This document shows positions 1 to 7,463 of a DNA stretch of 64,000 nt, piece after piece (position 1 is the stretch's first letter; each line of letters starts with the position of its first letter). The notes beneath the pieces were generated by a model that was not told the origin of the DNA, searched no databases, and saw nothing but the letters and a program-made list of their open reading frames with translations. The stretch spans positions 1-64,000 of the forward strand of contig JAVBRM010000019.1 in the NCBI GenBank assembly GCA_031548025.1, written 5' to 3'. Source of the stretch: UBA5239 sp031548025 (lineage in GTDB: Bacteria > Verrucomicrobiota > Lentisphaeria > Victivallales > Victivallaceae). The position numbers and the translations under genes were made by a program.

Positions 1-531
1 CAGGAGAATGATCGCGGGGTAGATTGAGCTGGTGATAACAAATTCACGGAACTCCTTGGCGTCTTTCATAAATCTCTGGAGCTCTTTGGCGACTTCGGCC
101 AGGCAACCGGTTTCTTCCCCGGTTTCGATAAGACTGGCAAAGAGTGGTGGAAAATGGGCTTCTCGCGCCCGTAAAAGTTCGGAAAACCTCTTCCCCTCGT
201 GTAATCCCCGCCGAAGTTCCTGAACCACTGTCACGCCTGGATTGCCTTTCATGCCTTCTTCGATGATGGCCAGGGTTTGCTCCAAAGGAATCCCGGCCTC
301 CAGCAACGGTGAAAGACGGTCGGTAAAATCGTAAATGCTGAATTTACCGCGCCGGGAGAAAGTAAGACGGCTTTGGGCTTCCGGATAACTGGATACGCTT
401 TCGCCGAGGAATTTTATGACAATGAGGTTCCGTTGCGCTAAAATGCGCGAAGCGGCAGCTTCCGAGCCCGCTTCCATTACAGTTTCGGTTTTTTTGCCAT
501 TCTGTAGCACTTTGTAGCGGAAAAATGCCAT
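1..531 (-). CDS. gspF: Type II secretion / pilus assembly inner-membrane protein GspF (3' end outside window)
   Basis: This is the N-terminal 177 codons of a GspF/PilC-family platform protein; the gene continues beyond base 1. The ATG at 531-529 follows an AAGGA ribosome site in the minus-strand stretch AAGGAATAAT. The start MAFFRYKVLQNGKK matches the beta-rich opening of GspF proteins. The first cytoplasmic helical domain follows, with the typical DFTDRLSPLLEAGIPLEQTL segment (roughly residues 70-90) and LIETGEETGCL before the first membrane helix. The protein would sit in the inner membrane and couple the GspE ATPase to pseudopilus assembly. It lies last in the visible minus-strand operon after gspE, separated by 104 bases that hold a terminator-like hairpin. 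The family call is firm; whether it serves secretion or pili cannot be told from this fragment. Confidence 0.87.
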   Translation of the reverse strand, partial: MAFFRYKVLQNGKKTETVMEAGSEAAASRILAQRNLIVIKFLGESVSSYPEAQSRLTFSRRGKFSIYDFTDRLSPLLEAGIPLEQTLAIIEEGMKGNPGVTVVQELRRGLHEGKRFSELLRAREAHFPPLFASLIETGEETGCLAEVAKELQRFMKDAKEFREFVITSSIYPAIILL

Positions 532-541
532 ATTATTCCTT

Positions 542-622
542 AAAAAAAGGCTGGTTCGCGGGGTTGTCCGGTGTGGCGCATCTATGTTTTATAGATATAA
601 TACATTTCCCCACGAACCAGCC
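542..622 (-). terminator. Intrinsic terminator or attenuator between gspE and gspF
   Basis: On the minus strand the arm at 622-608 (GGCTGGTTCGTGGGG) pairs with the arm at 563-549 (CCCCGCGAACCAGCC) with one mismatch in 15. It is followed at once by seven T residues (548-542). A second small hairpin (ATCTAT/ATAGAT, 580-596) sits in the loop. The T-run ends next to the gspF ribosome site, so the structure could limit gspF expression relative to gspE. Confidence 0.6.
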
Positions 623-635
623 AAAATTCTCCATT

Positions 636-2243
636 TTATTCAATTGCAACCACTGCATTGTGTAACTCCTCTTCCGTAGTGATTCCCTGCCGGATCAGTT
701 CCCGCCCGCAATCGATAAGCGGAACCATGCCGTTCTTGATAGCGATGGCGTTGATTTCCGAACTGGAAGCGTTGTCGCGAATCGCGTTCCGTAAATTCTC
801 ATTGATTATCATCAATTCATAGATTCCAATCCGTCCTTTGTAACCAGTGCCGCCACAATGTTTGCAACGCTTGCCATCTCGTAGCATAGCCCCTTTGCAT
901 TCTTTACAAACCCGGCGGACCAGCCTCTGTGACAAAACCCCGGCAAGGGCCGAATTGATCAGAAATCCAGGTATCCCCATATCGACCAACCGGGTAATGG
1001 CTCCGGCGGCGTTATTGGTATGAAGGGTACTGAAAACCAAATGGCCGGTTTGCGACGCCTGAATGGCGATCTCAGCGGTTTCCCGGTCTCGGATTTCACC
1101 AACCAGTATTACATCCGGGTCCTGGCGGAGAATATGGCGCAGTCCATCGGCGAAATTGAGGCCGATATTCGGGTTCATTTGCATCTGGTTGAGGCCGGGA
1201 AGCTGGTATTCGACGGGGTCCTCAACGGTTATAATTTTTCTCGTGGGCTCGTTGATCCGCATTAAAGAACTGTAAAGTGTAGTGGTTTTTCCTGATCCGG
1301 TCGGCCCCACCACAAGAATCATGCCTTGCGGCAAGTCCAAAAGTTTTTCGAATGAACGGAGAATTTCGGGAGGAATGCCGAGTTTTTCCAGATCGTGGCT
1401 CATCGCGTCTTTGCGCAATAGCCGCATGACCAGGCTTTCACCTTTGAGCGTTGGAATGGTGGAGAAACGCAAGTCGAGGTCGTGGGGACCGGTACGGAAA
1501 TTGATACGGCCATCCTGTGGACGACGGCTTTCGGCGATGTTCAGCTTGGCGATCAGTTTCACCCGGGAAGCAATTGCGGGGAAATCGGGAAGCGGCAGTT
1601 GCATGTATTCCCGTAGAAGGCCATCGACGCGAAAACGAATCGTCAAATGAAGGTCTCCCGGCTCAATATGGATATCGCTGGCATCCTGTTCGATGGCGCT
1701 GGTGATCATTTCATTCACCAGCTTGACGATTCGAGCTTCTCCAGCCAGGGAACGTAGTTTCTGTTCGTCGTCGGTATTCAGGTCAATACCTTCGTCATTT
1801 TCCTGCATTGAATATAATTGAGTAATATATCTCTCGATAATGCTGCGCCGAGCCATAACCGGTTCGATTTTTCTCCTGAAAACCTGTTCCAACTCATAAC
1901 AGAGCTGAGGAATTTCGTAAGGGATGCCGAAGAGGAATACCGCCGTTTGATCATCCCATTGGTAGGGGAGGCAACAGTTCAGGGTCAGGAAATTTTGGGT
2001 AATGCCGGGGAATTTCTCAGGACAGTTCAATTCTTCTTCCTCGGCCGGAGGATGCGGTAGATGGCGGCAATATAGCTGAAGCAGTTCGGTTTCAGCTATC
2101 AGTCCAGTATTAAGCATGGTCGAATCCGCTTCTGCAGGCGTGGCGCACCCCTCAAGAGTACCCTGATCCGGGCACCTGGAGAGCACATCCTTCCGCAAGG
2201 CGGCAATTCGATTGTTCCATTCCTCCATCATTTCATCATCCAT
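636..2243 (-). CDS. gspE: Type II secretion / pilus assembly ATPase GspE (PulE family)
   Basis: Cytoplasmic hexameric ATPase that powers pseudopilin or pilin assembly. The 535-residue product has a divergent N-terminal T2SSE_N region (about 1-140) and then the core: SDIHIEPGD near residue 190, Walker A GPTGSGKTTT, Walker B ILVGEIRDRETAE, the His box (FSTLHTNNA), and a C-terminal tetracysteine zinc module (CKEC then CKHC). All key residues are present, so it should be active. The chosen ATG overlaps the gspD end by 16 bases. A second in-frame ATG at 2231 would give a 4-base ATGA overlap; the AGGAG site lies only 2 bases before the first ATG, so the start is uncertain by four codons. It is coupled to gspD upstream and followed by gspF. 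Confidence 0.94.
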   Translation of the reverse strand: MDDEMMEEWNNRIAALRKDVLSRCPDQGTLEGCATPAEADSTMLNTGLIAETELLQLYCRHLPHPPAEEEELNCPEKFPGITQNFLTLNCCLPYQWDDQTAVFLFGIPYEIPQLCYELEQVFRRKIEPVMARRSIIERYITQLYSMQENDEGIDLNTDDEQKLRSLAGEARIVKLVNEMITSAIEQDASDIHIEPGDLHLTIRFRVDGLLREYMQLPLPDFPAIASRVKLIAKLNIAESRRPQDGRINFRTGPHDLDLRFSTIPTLKGESLVMRLLRKDAMSHDLEKLGIPPEILRSFEKLLDLPQGMILVVGPTGSGKTTTLYSSLMRINEPTRKIITVEDPVEYQLPGLNQMQMNPNIGLNFADGLRHILRQDPDVILVGEIRDRETAEIAIQASQTGHLVFSTLHTNNAAGAITRLVDMGIPGFLINSALAGVLSQRLVRRVCKECKGAMLRDGKRCKHCGGTGYKGRIGIYELMIINENLRNAIRDNASSSEINAIAIKNGMVPLIDCGRELIRQGITTEEELHNAVVAIE

Positions 2244-4510
2244 TGCTCCTGTTTTCGAGCATTCTGAATGGCCTGTTCCCGCTCAGGATCAACCTCCAAA
2301 ATAGTCTCTTCATTATGGTATACTTCGAGTAAGTCAATGGACTGTTTGTAACGCCGAACCAAATCCTCCAGCCGCGAATCCTGCGTAATAATCGTCCCCG
2401 TTACCAGTACCAGCATCTCGGTACGTTGTTTCTGATAATCGGTATCACCCACCAGCCGGCGCAAAAATGGAATGTTTTTAATAATCGGAATGGAGTCCAG
2501 ATTGTCGGTTACTTTCTCCTTGATCATGCCTCCGACGATGATGGTTTGGCCGTCGCGGATCATCATAGTGGTCTGCATGGTACGGCTTTGGATTTCAGGA
2601 GAATCAATGTTTGAGGTGGAGTTTTTAACTGCTTCGGAAACTTCCTGGTCCAGAATCAGGGTAATCTGCCCTGAATGGGTTACCTGCGGAATGATTTTGA
2701 GGATAATTCCGGTATCCTGATATTGAATGTTACGTACCAGGTTGGTTGAAATATCAGTGGGATCGGTCACAACGCTCTGGCTGTTGGTAATTTCGGAATT
2801 GACCAGAGGAACCTTATTGCCGACAGCAATCTTTGCTTGCGAATGGCTGACGACAAGAATTTGTGGGCTCGAAAGAACTTTTACATTGGTCATCCCGGCA
2901 AGCGCCTGGACGTATCCGAACTTTTGCTCCGGGTCCTTCGGATTAAAAATCCAAAACTTGGAACCGTACTCGTCTTTGCTGCCGGGGTTAAGATTTTTGT
3001 AATTGGTTCCTCCCGACATTCCGGCATTGCCGCTGGTTCCAGCCATGTTGAATTCCACTCCGAATTTAGTCGTGTCATTGAGGCCGATTTCTACCACCAA
3101 GACCTGTATAAGTACCTGGCGAGGCAGGATGTCGAGCCGGTCTAGAATCGCTTTAATCATCGTAAAAGTTCGCGGCTTGGTTCGTATAATCAAGCTGTTG
3201 TTGACGCCATCGGCGAAAACGCGAACCTGGGAGTCAAAGATGTTTCCTGTATCAGCGGTCGCAGACGAACTGCTCACCTTACTCGCGGCTCCGGTTCCGG
3301 AACTGGTTTTTCCTGCCTTGGAACTGATGTCTTTAACGGTTGTTACGACGCCACCTTGGCTGTTCTCGGTAGTTTTGGATTCCGCGATAAGAGTTGTTCC
3401 CTCCAAGGCGAAAACGACAGATAGCACTTCGGTCAGATATTCAGCCTTGGTATTCATGATCTTATAGATATACACCTGTTCCTGGTCGCCGGATTCACTG
3501 GTGTCCAGCCGTTCAATCCACCCCCGTGCTTCATCGAGAGCCTTTGAGGTAGGGGCGGATACAATGAGGAGCTGCATCCGGTCAAGACTTACGATTTTCA
3601 TACTTTCCGGGGAGTCCTTGGTAGAATTTACAGAGACCGGAATACCAAGGACCGGCAGTAGCTGTGCCAGCTCTTCCGCAATCCTCTGCGGCGGTATATT
3701 CTGGCATGGAAATACGGCTTTGTACCAGTCGGCCTGTGCCGGTTGATCCAATTGGGCGACGATCGCTTTTACCTTACTGATTACATCTTTGGAATCCATG
3801 ACCATAATGGAATTTTGCGACGGCAGCTCGATGATCCTGACCCCTTTGGTAACGAAGGGAGCAAGTTGCGCGGCCATATTTTTCGAATCGACATGTTTGA
3901 GGCGGAACATATCCACTCCGAGGTTAGTGCGATCCCCCTCCCAAATCGTGGATTGTCCCGCTTCGTTCATGGGTTTTATGTTCAAAATTCCGCCATCAAA
4001 GGTATAATAAACGCTACAGCTCACCATAATCTGCCTGAAAATATCCCACACTTCGCGGCGGGTCAGTTCCATTTCGGAAAAAAGAGTCGTTTTGTTTTTG
4101 ACGTCATCGGCCAGCAAGTACTGAAAACCGATTTCCTGAGCAAATAACGCCACGACCTGGTTGAACGGGGCGTCGCTGAAATTGAACATGCGTTTTTTCT
4201 TGGTCTTGTCCTCCAGATCGAAAGGCGGTTTTACTTCTATGGCGATACCGTCCCGGATTTCGGTTTTGTAATCCGGCACCGCCTGCGATTTTACGCGCAA
4301 ATATTTCGTCTCTTCTGAGCGAACATGCTCCACCTGTTCATCGACTTTCAGCAGCGGCTCTTTCCCTTTGGTGAGGTCAAAAAACGAACCGTTTTCGGAC
4401 TTCGGAATTTCCTTTGGAGGTTCATCATTCAGCATCTGGCATCCTCCGATGAATACCCCAAGGATAAAAATCAGCCAGCAGTGGCTTATATTTCCGATGC
4501 TAAAATTCAT
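2228..4510 (-). CDS. gspD: Outer-membrane secretin GspD/PilQ family, lipoprotein
   Basis: Forms the outer-membrane channel of the secretion or pilus machine. The 760-residue product begins with a lipoprotein signal ending in FIGGC (Cys24), then an N0-like domain (about 85-180, beginning FNFSDAPFNQVVALFAQ), N1-N3 repeats (about 190-470) and the C-terminal secretin domain with VPLVNSEITNSQS, the SRTMQTTMMIRDGQTIIVGG strand and the terminal SIPIIKNIPFLRRLVGD motif. A Ser/Gly/Thr-rich insertion near residue 390-420 interrupts the N3 region, as in many secretins. The ATG overlaps the upstream gene by 4 bases (ATGA) and has GGAGG five bases before it. The lipidated N-terminus suggests it may self-target without a pilotin. 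Confidence 0.94.
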   Translation of the reverse strand: MNFSIGNISHCWLIFILGVFIGGCQMLNDEPPKEIPKSENGSFFDLTKGKEPLLKVDEQVEHVRSEETKYLRVKSQAVPDYKTEIRDGIAIEVKPPFDLEDKTKKKRMFNFSDAPFNQVVALFAQEIGFQYLLADDVKNKTTLFSEMELTRREVWDIFRQIMVSCSVYYTFDGGILNIKPMNEAGQSTIWEGDRTNLGVDMFRLKHVDSKNMAAQLAPFVTKGVRIIELPSQNSIMVMDSKDVISKVKAIVAQLDQPAQADWYKAVFPCQNIPPQRIAEELAQLLPVLGIPVSVNSTKDSPESMKIVSLDRMQLLIVSAPTSKALDEARGWIERLDTSESGDQEQVYIYKIMNTKAEYLTEVLSVVFALEGTTLIAESKTTENSQGGVVTTVKDISSKAGKTSSGTGAASKVSSSSATADTGNIFDSQVRVFADGVNNSLIIRTKPRTFTMIKAILDRLDILPRQVLIQVLVVEIGLNDTTKFGVEFNMAGTSGNAGMSGGTNYKNLNPGSKDEYGSKFWIFNPKDPEQKFGYVQALAGMTNVKVLSSPQILVVSHSQAKIAVGNKVPLVNSEITNSQSVVTDPTDISTNLVRNIQYQDTGIILKIIPQVTHSGQITLILDQEVSEAVKNSTSNIDSPEIQSRTMQTTMMIRDGQTIIVGGMIKEKVTDNLDSIPIIKNIPFLRRLVGDTDYQKQRTEMLVLVTGTIITQDSRLEDLVRRYKQSIDLLEVYHNEETILEVDPEREQAIQNARKQEQWMMK

Positions 4511-5154
4511 TGGGGCCTCCTTGGAGTATCATCCTTTTTCCTATCTTCTGGTTTCCTTTCGACTTTCATCTCCGGAGGTTTCAATTTTTCCGGTTCAGCT
4601 TTTTTGTCCTGTGGTTGCGGTTTATCCGGTTCACCTTTCTTTTCAGGAGGTTGCAGTTTTTCCAGCTTGACAACTATTTCTTCGCCGTTTTGCAGAATCG
4701 TAACGCTCGTATAATCTACTTTGCGAAGTACACATCCTTCGGCGATTTCCGCACCCTGGAAAAATATTTCGCCGTTTGCTTTTTTCAAATCCTCCTTTGA
4801 GGCCGGATTGTTCCCGGAAACCAGAATAATGGCCCCATAACTGTCACCTGAACGAAAAACTCCCCGGAGGTCAAACTTGTATCGCGACGGCGGACCGGAT
4901 TTTTTTGCGACAGGTCTATTTTCATCATCCGGGGCTTTCCCTCGGAGAGGATTGAATAGATCGTTTTTTGTGATATAGGAATAATCTCTCTTTGGAGGCT
5001 GTAATGCCGATTTGGGAGTGGGTACTTCGGCAGACTCCAGCTCGGTAATAATAGTCGGGGTCTCGCTGGATTTTCGGTTCAACAACAAATACCCGAAGGC
5101 AGACAGAGCTGCCAGGTAGAGTAATAATGTTGTGATAATCCAGTTTTTATTCAT
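4507..5154 (-). CDS. GspC/PilP-like inner-membrane periplasmic protein with charged proline-rich tail
   Basis: Probable periplasmic linker between the inner-membrane platform and the secretin; assigned mainly by position just upstream of gspD and by architecture. From the ATG at 5154 (MNKNWIITTL) there is one membrane helix (about residues 5-24), a linker, the short motif DYSYITKNDLFNPL typical of GspC/PilP homology regions, and a small beta domain (about 95-165). The last 50 or so residues are a Pro/Lys/Glu-rich tail with a repeated PPEKK/PPEMK pattern. A longer frame exists from 5202, but the 5154 start gives an 8-base overlap with the upstream stop and has GAGAG placed correctly. No PDZ domain is evident, so PilP-like is as likely as GspC-like. 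Confidence 0.65.
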   Translation of the reverse strand: MNKNWIITTLLLYLAALSAFGYLLLNRKSSETPTIITELESAEVPTPKSALQPPKRDYSYITKNDLFNPLRGKAPDDENRPVAKKSGPPSRYKFDLRGVFRSGDSYGAIILVSGNNPASKEDLKKANGEIFFQGAEIAEGCVLRKVDYTSVTILQNGEEIVVKLEKLQPPEKKGEPDKPQPQDKKAEPEKLKPPEMKVERKPEDRKKDDTPRRPQ

Positions 5155-5716
5155 TGGCACTCTCAACAGAAGGTTGTTCTTTTTTGAAACCGGTAGCGGC
5201 AACCGTTATATTCATGTTCAAAAACTCAGGTTTCAACATATTGTTGGGGCGGAGCGTAAGCGAACGCCACATCAGGAACGGCGGCTTGCTGAACTCCTGC
5301 ATGACAATGAGCAGTTCATCTGTTTTAGCCTCAACAGTCAACGTAATTTCATATAGTTCAATACCCGTAGAGTTGCTTTTCAACTGACGGGGAGTACCGA
5401 TAGTACGCACACGAGCACCGGACGAATTGAAAATTTTCTCCACTCTTTCACGCAGAGAACCGACAATATCTCCTCCTATTATAAAGGAATTTTCACGAAT
5501 GAAAAACAACTCGCGCGCCGCGGGCTCACGCTCATTAATAAGGTTCCGCTGCTGCTGAATTTTCTTTTTCAAATCAGCCTGCTGGCGTTCCGATTTTTTG
5601 ATCATCGTACCGATCCAAGGGAAATGCTGATCCTTGGAAATCAGGCACCAAACTGCCAATGCCACCAGCAAAACGGGCAGCACGACAGATGCAATTTTCA
5701 GTGCCTTATCCTTCAA
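5147..5716 (-). CDS. PilO/GspM-like inner-membrane platform protein
   Basis: A 189-residue bitopic protein: a short positively charged start, one membrane helix (about 8-27, SVVLPVLLVALAVW), a coiled-coil-prone segment (about 40-75 rich in Lys, Gln and Arg), and a small ferredoxin-like alpha/beta domain. This is the plan of PilO and GspM. Position supports it: it overlaps the PilN/GspL-like gene by 4 bases upstream and the GspC/PilP-like gene by 8 bases downstream. It would pair with the PilN/GspL-like protein in the periplasm. Sequence identity to any named member is too low to see by eye, so the family name rests on topology and gene order. Confidence 0.65.
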   Translation of the reverse strand: MKDKALKIASVVLPVLLVALAVWCLISKDQHFPWIGTMIKKSERQQADLKKKIQQQRNLINEREPAARELFFIRENSFIIGGDIVGSLRERVEKIFNSSGARVRTIGTPRQLKSNSTGIELYEITLTVEAKTDELLIVMQEFSKPPFLMWRSLTLRPNNMLKPEFLNMNITVAATGFKKEQPSVESANE

Positions 5717-6843
5717 TTTTTCCCTAGCTCCAATGAAACCGTATAATCAAAACTTTCGCCTCGGATTTTGTTCTTTTTCAAATTCTTCAGCTCAAATAAT
5801 TTTCCATTCTTCAGGGTATTGTAAAAGTTAATATCGTCTTTGCTGGATTCGATGGTAAGCTCCAAGGTATTGTTGTTGAAGCGAAGCGCTTTGACCCACA
5901 TGTGGGACGGAACTTTCTGCGTGATTTCAAGTATTACATCCTCCAGGCCAACATAACCGGCCTTTAAATCCTGATATTCCTTCAGGAGTTTTTCTTCTCC
6001 GGCGAGGTGAAAGTTTTTTGTTTGCAGTTCTTTCAATTCATTTCTAAGGTCACTGTTTTCCCGTTCGATGATCTCATAATGAGCATACGAACGATTACTC
6101 CGCTCAATTAGAACTACCGAGGCGAATAGAACTGCAAACAGCATCAGGACCAGATTGATTTTCCGGACAAAACGGTATCTTACCGGCTGAATACTCCTGG
6201 GAACCATGTTCTCATGTGCAACGATTGAATCAATGTTTCCGGATTTTTGCACATAGGCCAGAAATGCGAAAAATGCCAACCTGACCGGTAAGGATATATC
6301 CTCTTTTGATGATAGCACGAATTTATCATATTCATCCGGTTTAATTTGTTGCAGATACGCCATGAAATTCTCTGGTGTCGGAGGAAAGTATTTCTCGATA
6401 CCGGGAAAAAGATCGCCGGAAATGAGCAGCGGAGTCAAAATGCATTTGTCAATCTGAATGTTGTTTTGATTCAGAAAATTCAGTTGTTCCGTAAATATAT
6501 TTTTCTCGATCGAAGAAGCACAAATTTTATATTCCGATTTGCTTTCACGAGGATTTTCAATACGATATTCCCACCATACATCATTAGGGTCAACAGGAAG
6601 GTTGTGTACGAATTTATACTGGATGGAAGCCGGCAATTCGCGGCGGCTGATCTGTCTGGGGATTTCCAGTTCGCGCCGAATGACGCCGGGGAAATATCCG
6701 GTAAGAATCACATGGTCATATGAAGCATAATTCAGTGTGGACAAATCACTGTGTAAGATGCAATCAGAGACAGCTTTACGCTTGAATTGAAACGCAAATG
6801 CCAGCCCTTGTTTCTGCTCAATTGTGATCAGGCAAATTCGCAT
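5713..6843 (-). CDS. PilN/GspL-like platform protein with cytoplasmic N-terminal domain
   Basis: First gene of the minus-strand secretion/pilus operon. The 376 residues divide into a cytoplasmic N-terminal domain of about 210 residues, one membrane helix near residues 218-238 (KINLVLMLFAVLFASVVLIE), a coiled coil (about 245-290) and a C-terminal PilN-type alpha/beta domain that includes VPSHMWVKALRFNNN. A large cytoplasmic domain joined to a PilN-type domain is the GspL plan, equivalent to a PilM-PilN fusion. The N-terminal part is highly divergent and no actin-like nucleotide motif could be recognised. A promoter with near-consensus boxes lies about 40 bases upstream. The ATG at 6843 has a GGGGGA element 11 bases before it. 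Confidence 0.68.
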   Translation of the reverse strand: MRICLITIEQKQGLAFAFQFKRKAVSDCILHSDLSTLNYASYDHVILTGYFPGVIRRELEIPRQISRRELPASIQYKFVHNLPVDPNDVWWEYRIENPRESKSEYKICASSIEKNIFTEQLNFLNQNNIQIDKCILTPLLISGDLFPGIEKYFPPTPENFMAYLQQIKPDEYDKFVLSSKEDISLPVRLAFFAFLAYVQKSGNIDSIVAHENMVPRSIQPVRYRFVRKINLVLMLFAVLFASVVLIERSNRSYAHYEIIERENSDLRNELKELQTKNFHLAGEEKLLKEYQDLKAGYVGLEDVILEITQKVPSHMWVKALRFNNNTLELTIESSKDDINFYNTLKNGKLFELKNLKKNKIRGESFDYTVSLELGKN

Positions 6844-6883
6844 GAAATTATGGTTCCCCCTGTTTTTTCCATCTCTTATTATT

Positions 6884-6911
6884 AGAATAATGTCCTAATT
6901 TCAATTGTCAA
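6884..6911 (-). promoter_or_regulatory. Sigma-70-type promoter for the secretion/pilus operon
   Basis: On the minus strand TTGACA (6911-6906) is followed after 16 bases by TATTCT (6889-6884). A start near 6877 would give a leader of about 34 bases before the ATG at 6843. The match is seen directly; use in the cell is inferred. Confidence 0.6.
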
Positions 6912-7151
6912 GTTATTAGTCAATAAATTTTACTACTTGTTTCTGTTTTGTGGTAATCAGGTAAAAATAGTTTATCAAAATCATCGAAAATGATAAGTTA
7001 TTCCGAATCAAATCGCAGCATTTGCGTATTTGCATTTATTCTATCTAACGTATTAATGCAAGCGTGTTTAGAGAATACTAAATCATCATGAAACATCACT
7101 TAACTTTTCCAACTTGGGAAAAAATTTTCAAAAAATATGTACTTCTGCCTA

Positions 7152-7180
7152 TTGACTTTTTCTTAACCATACGGTATAAT
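7152..7180 (+). promoter_or_regulatory. Near-consensus sigma-70 promoter
   Basis: TTGACT (7152-7157), a 17-base spacer and a perfect TATAAT (7175-7180) point toward the gene starting at 7464. Transcription from about 7187 would leave a leader of roughly 275 bases that spans the GC-richer patch. Confidence 0.6.
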
Positions 7181-7463
7181 TGAAATAAGGAAAAAAACAC
7201 ACTGGACATGTTGTTTTTGTTGTTGATGATGTTTCGAATATTTTAACAAGAGTAACCAAGGGTAATTATCTTGAACAAACTAAATGAGTGCGCAGTAGCC
7301 GGCCATCCGACCTACCGCGTTTAATAATTCCAAACAGGTTTCATTCAGGCCAACTTGTGGCTTGAGATTTTTGGCGTCTTTACGTTGTCGACTCGCTGAG
7401 GGAGCGTGCGTCAACATGGAATATAACCTGAAAAATTGAATATAAAACAAAAGGGGGATGGTT

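Larger units (their letters stand above)
6844..7463. other. Intergenic region between divergent units, with a GC-richer patch
   Basis: This 620-base spacer separates the minus-strand secretion operon from the plus-strand toroid/CARDB gene. It holds the two divergent promoters listed separately. Most of it is very AT-rich, but 7285-7425 is markedly GC-richer and unlike the flanks. A minus-strand reading frame crosses that patch (7280-7480), but it has no recognised family and no ribosome site, and looks like the relic of something inserted. No structured RNA was recognised. Confidence 0.5.

Noticed and set aside
7088..7183. A 31-codon open frame in the leader before the toroid/CARDB gene
   Set aside because: No ribosome site, very AT-rich, and it overlaps the -35 and -10 boxes of the promoter at 7152-7180.
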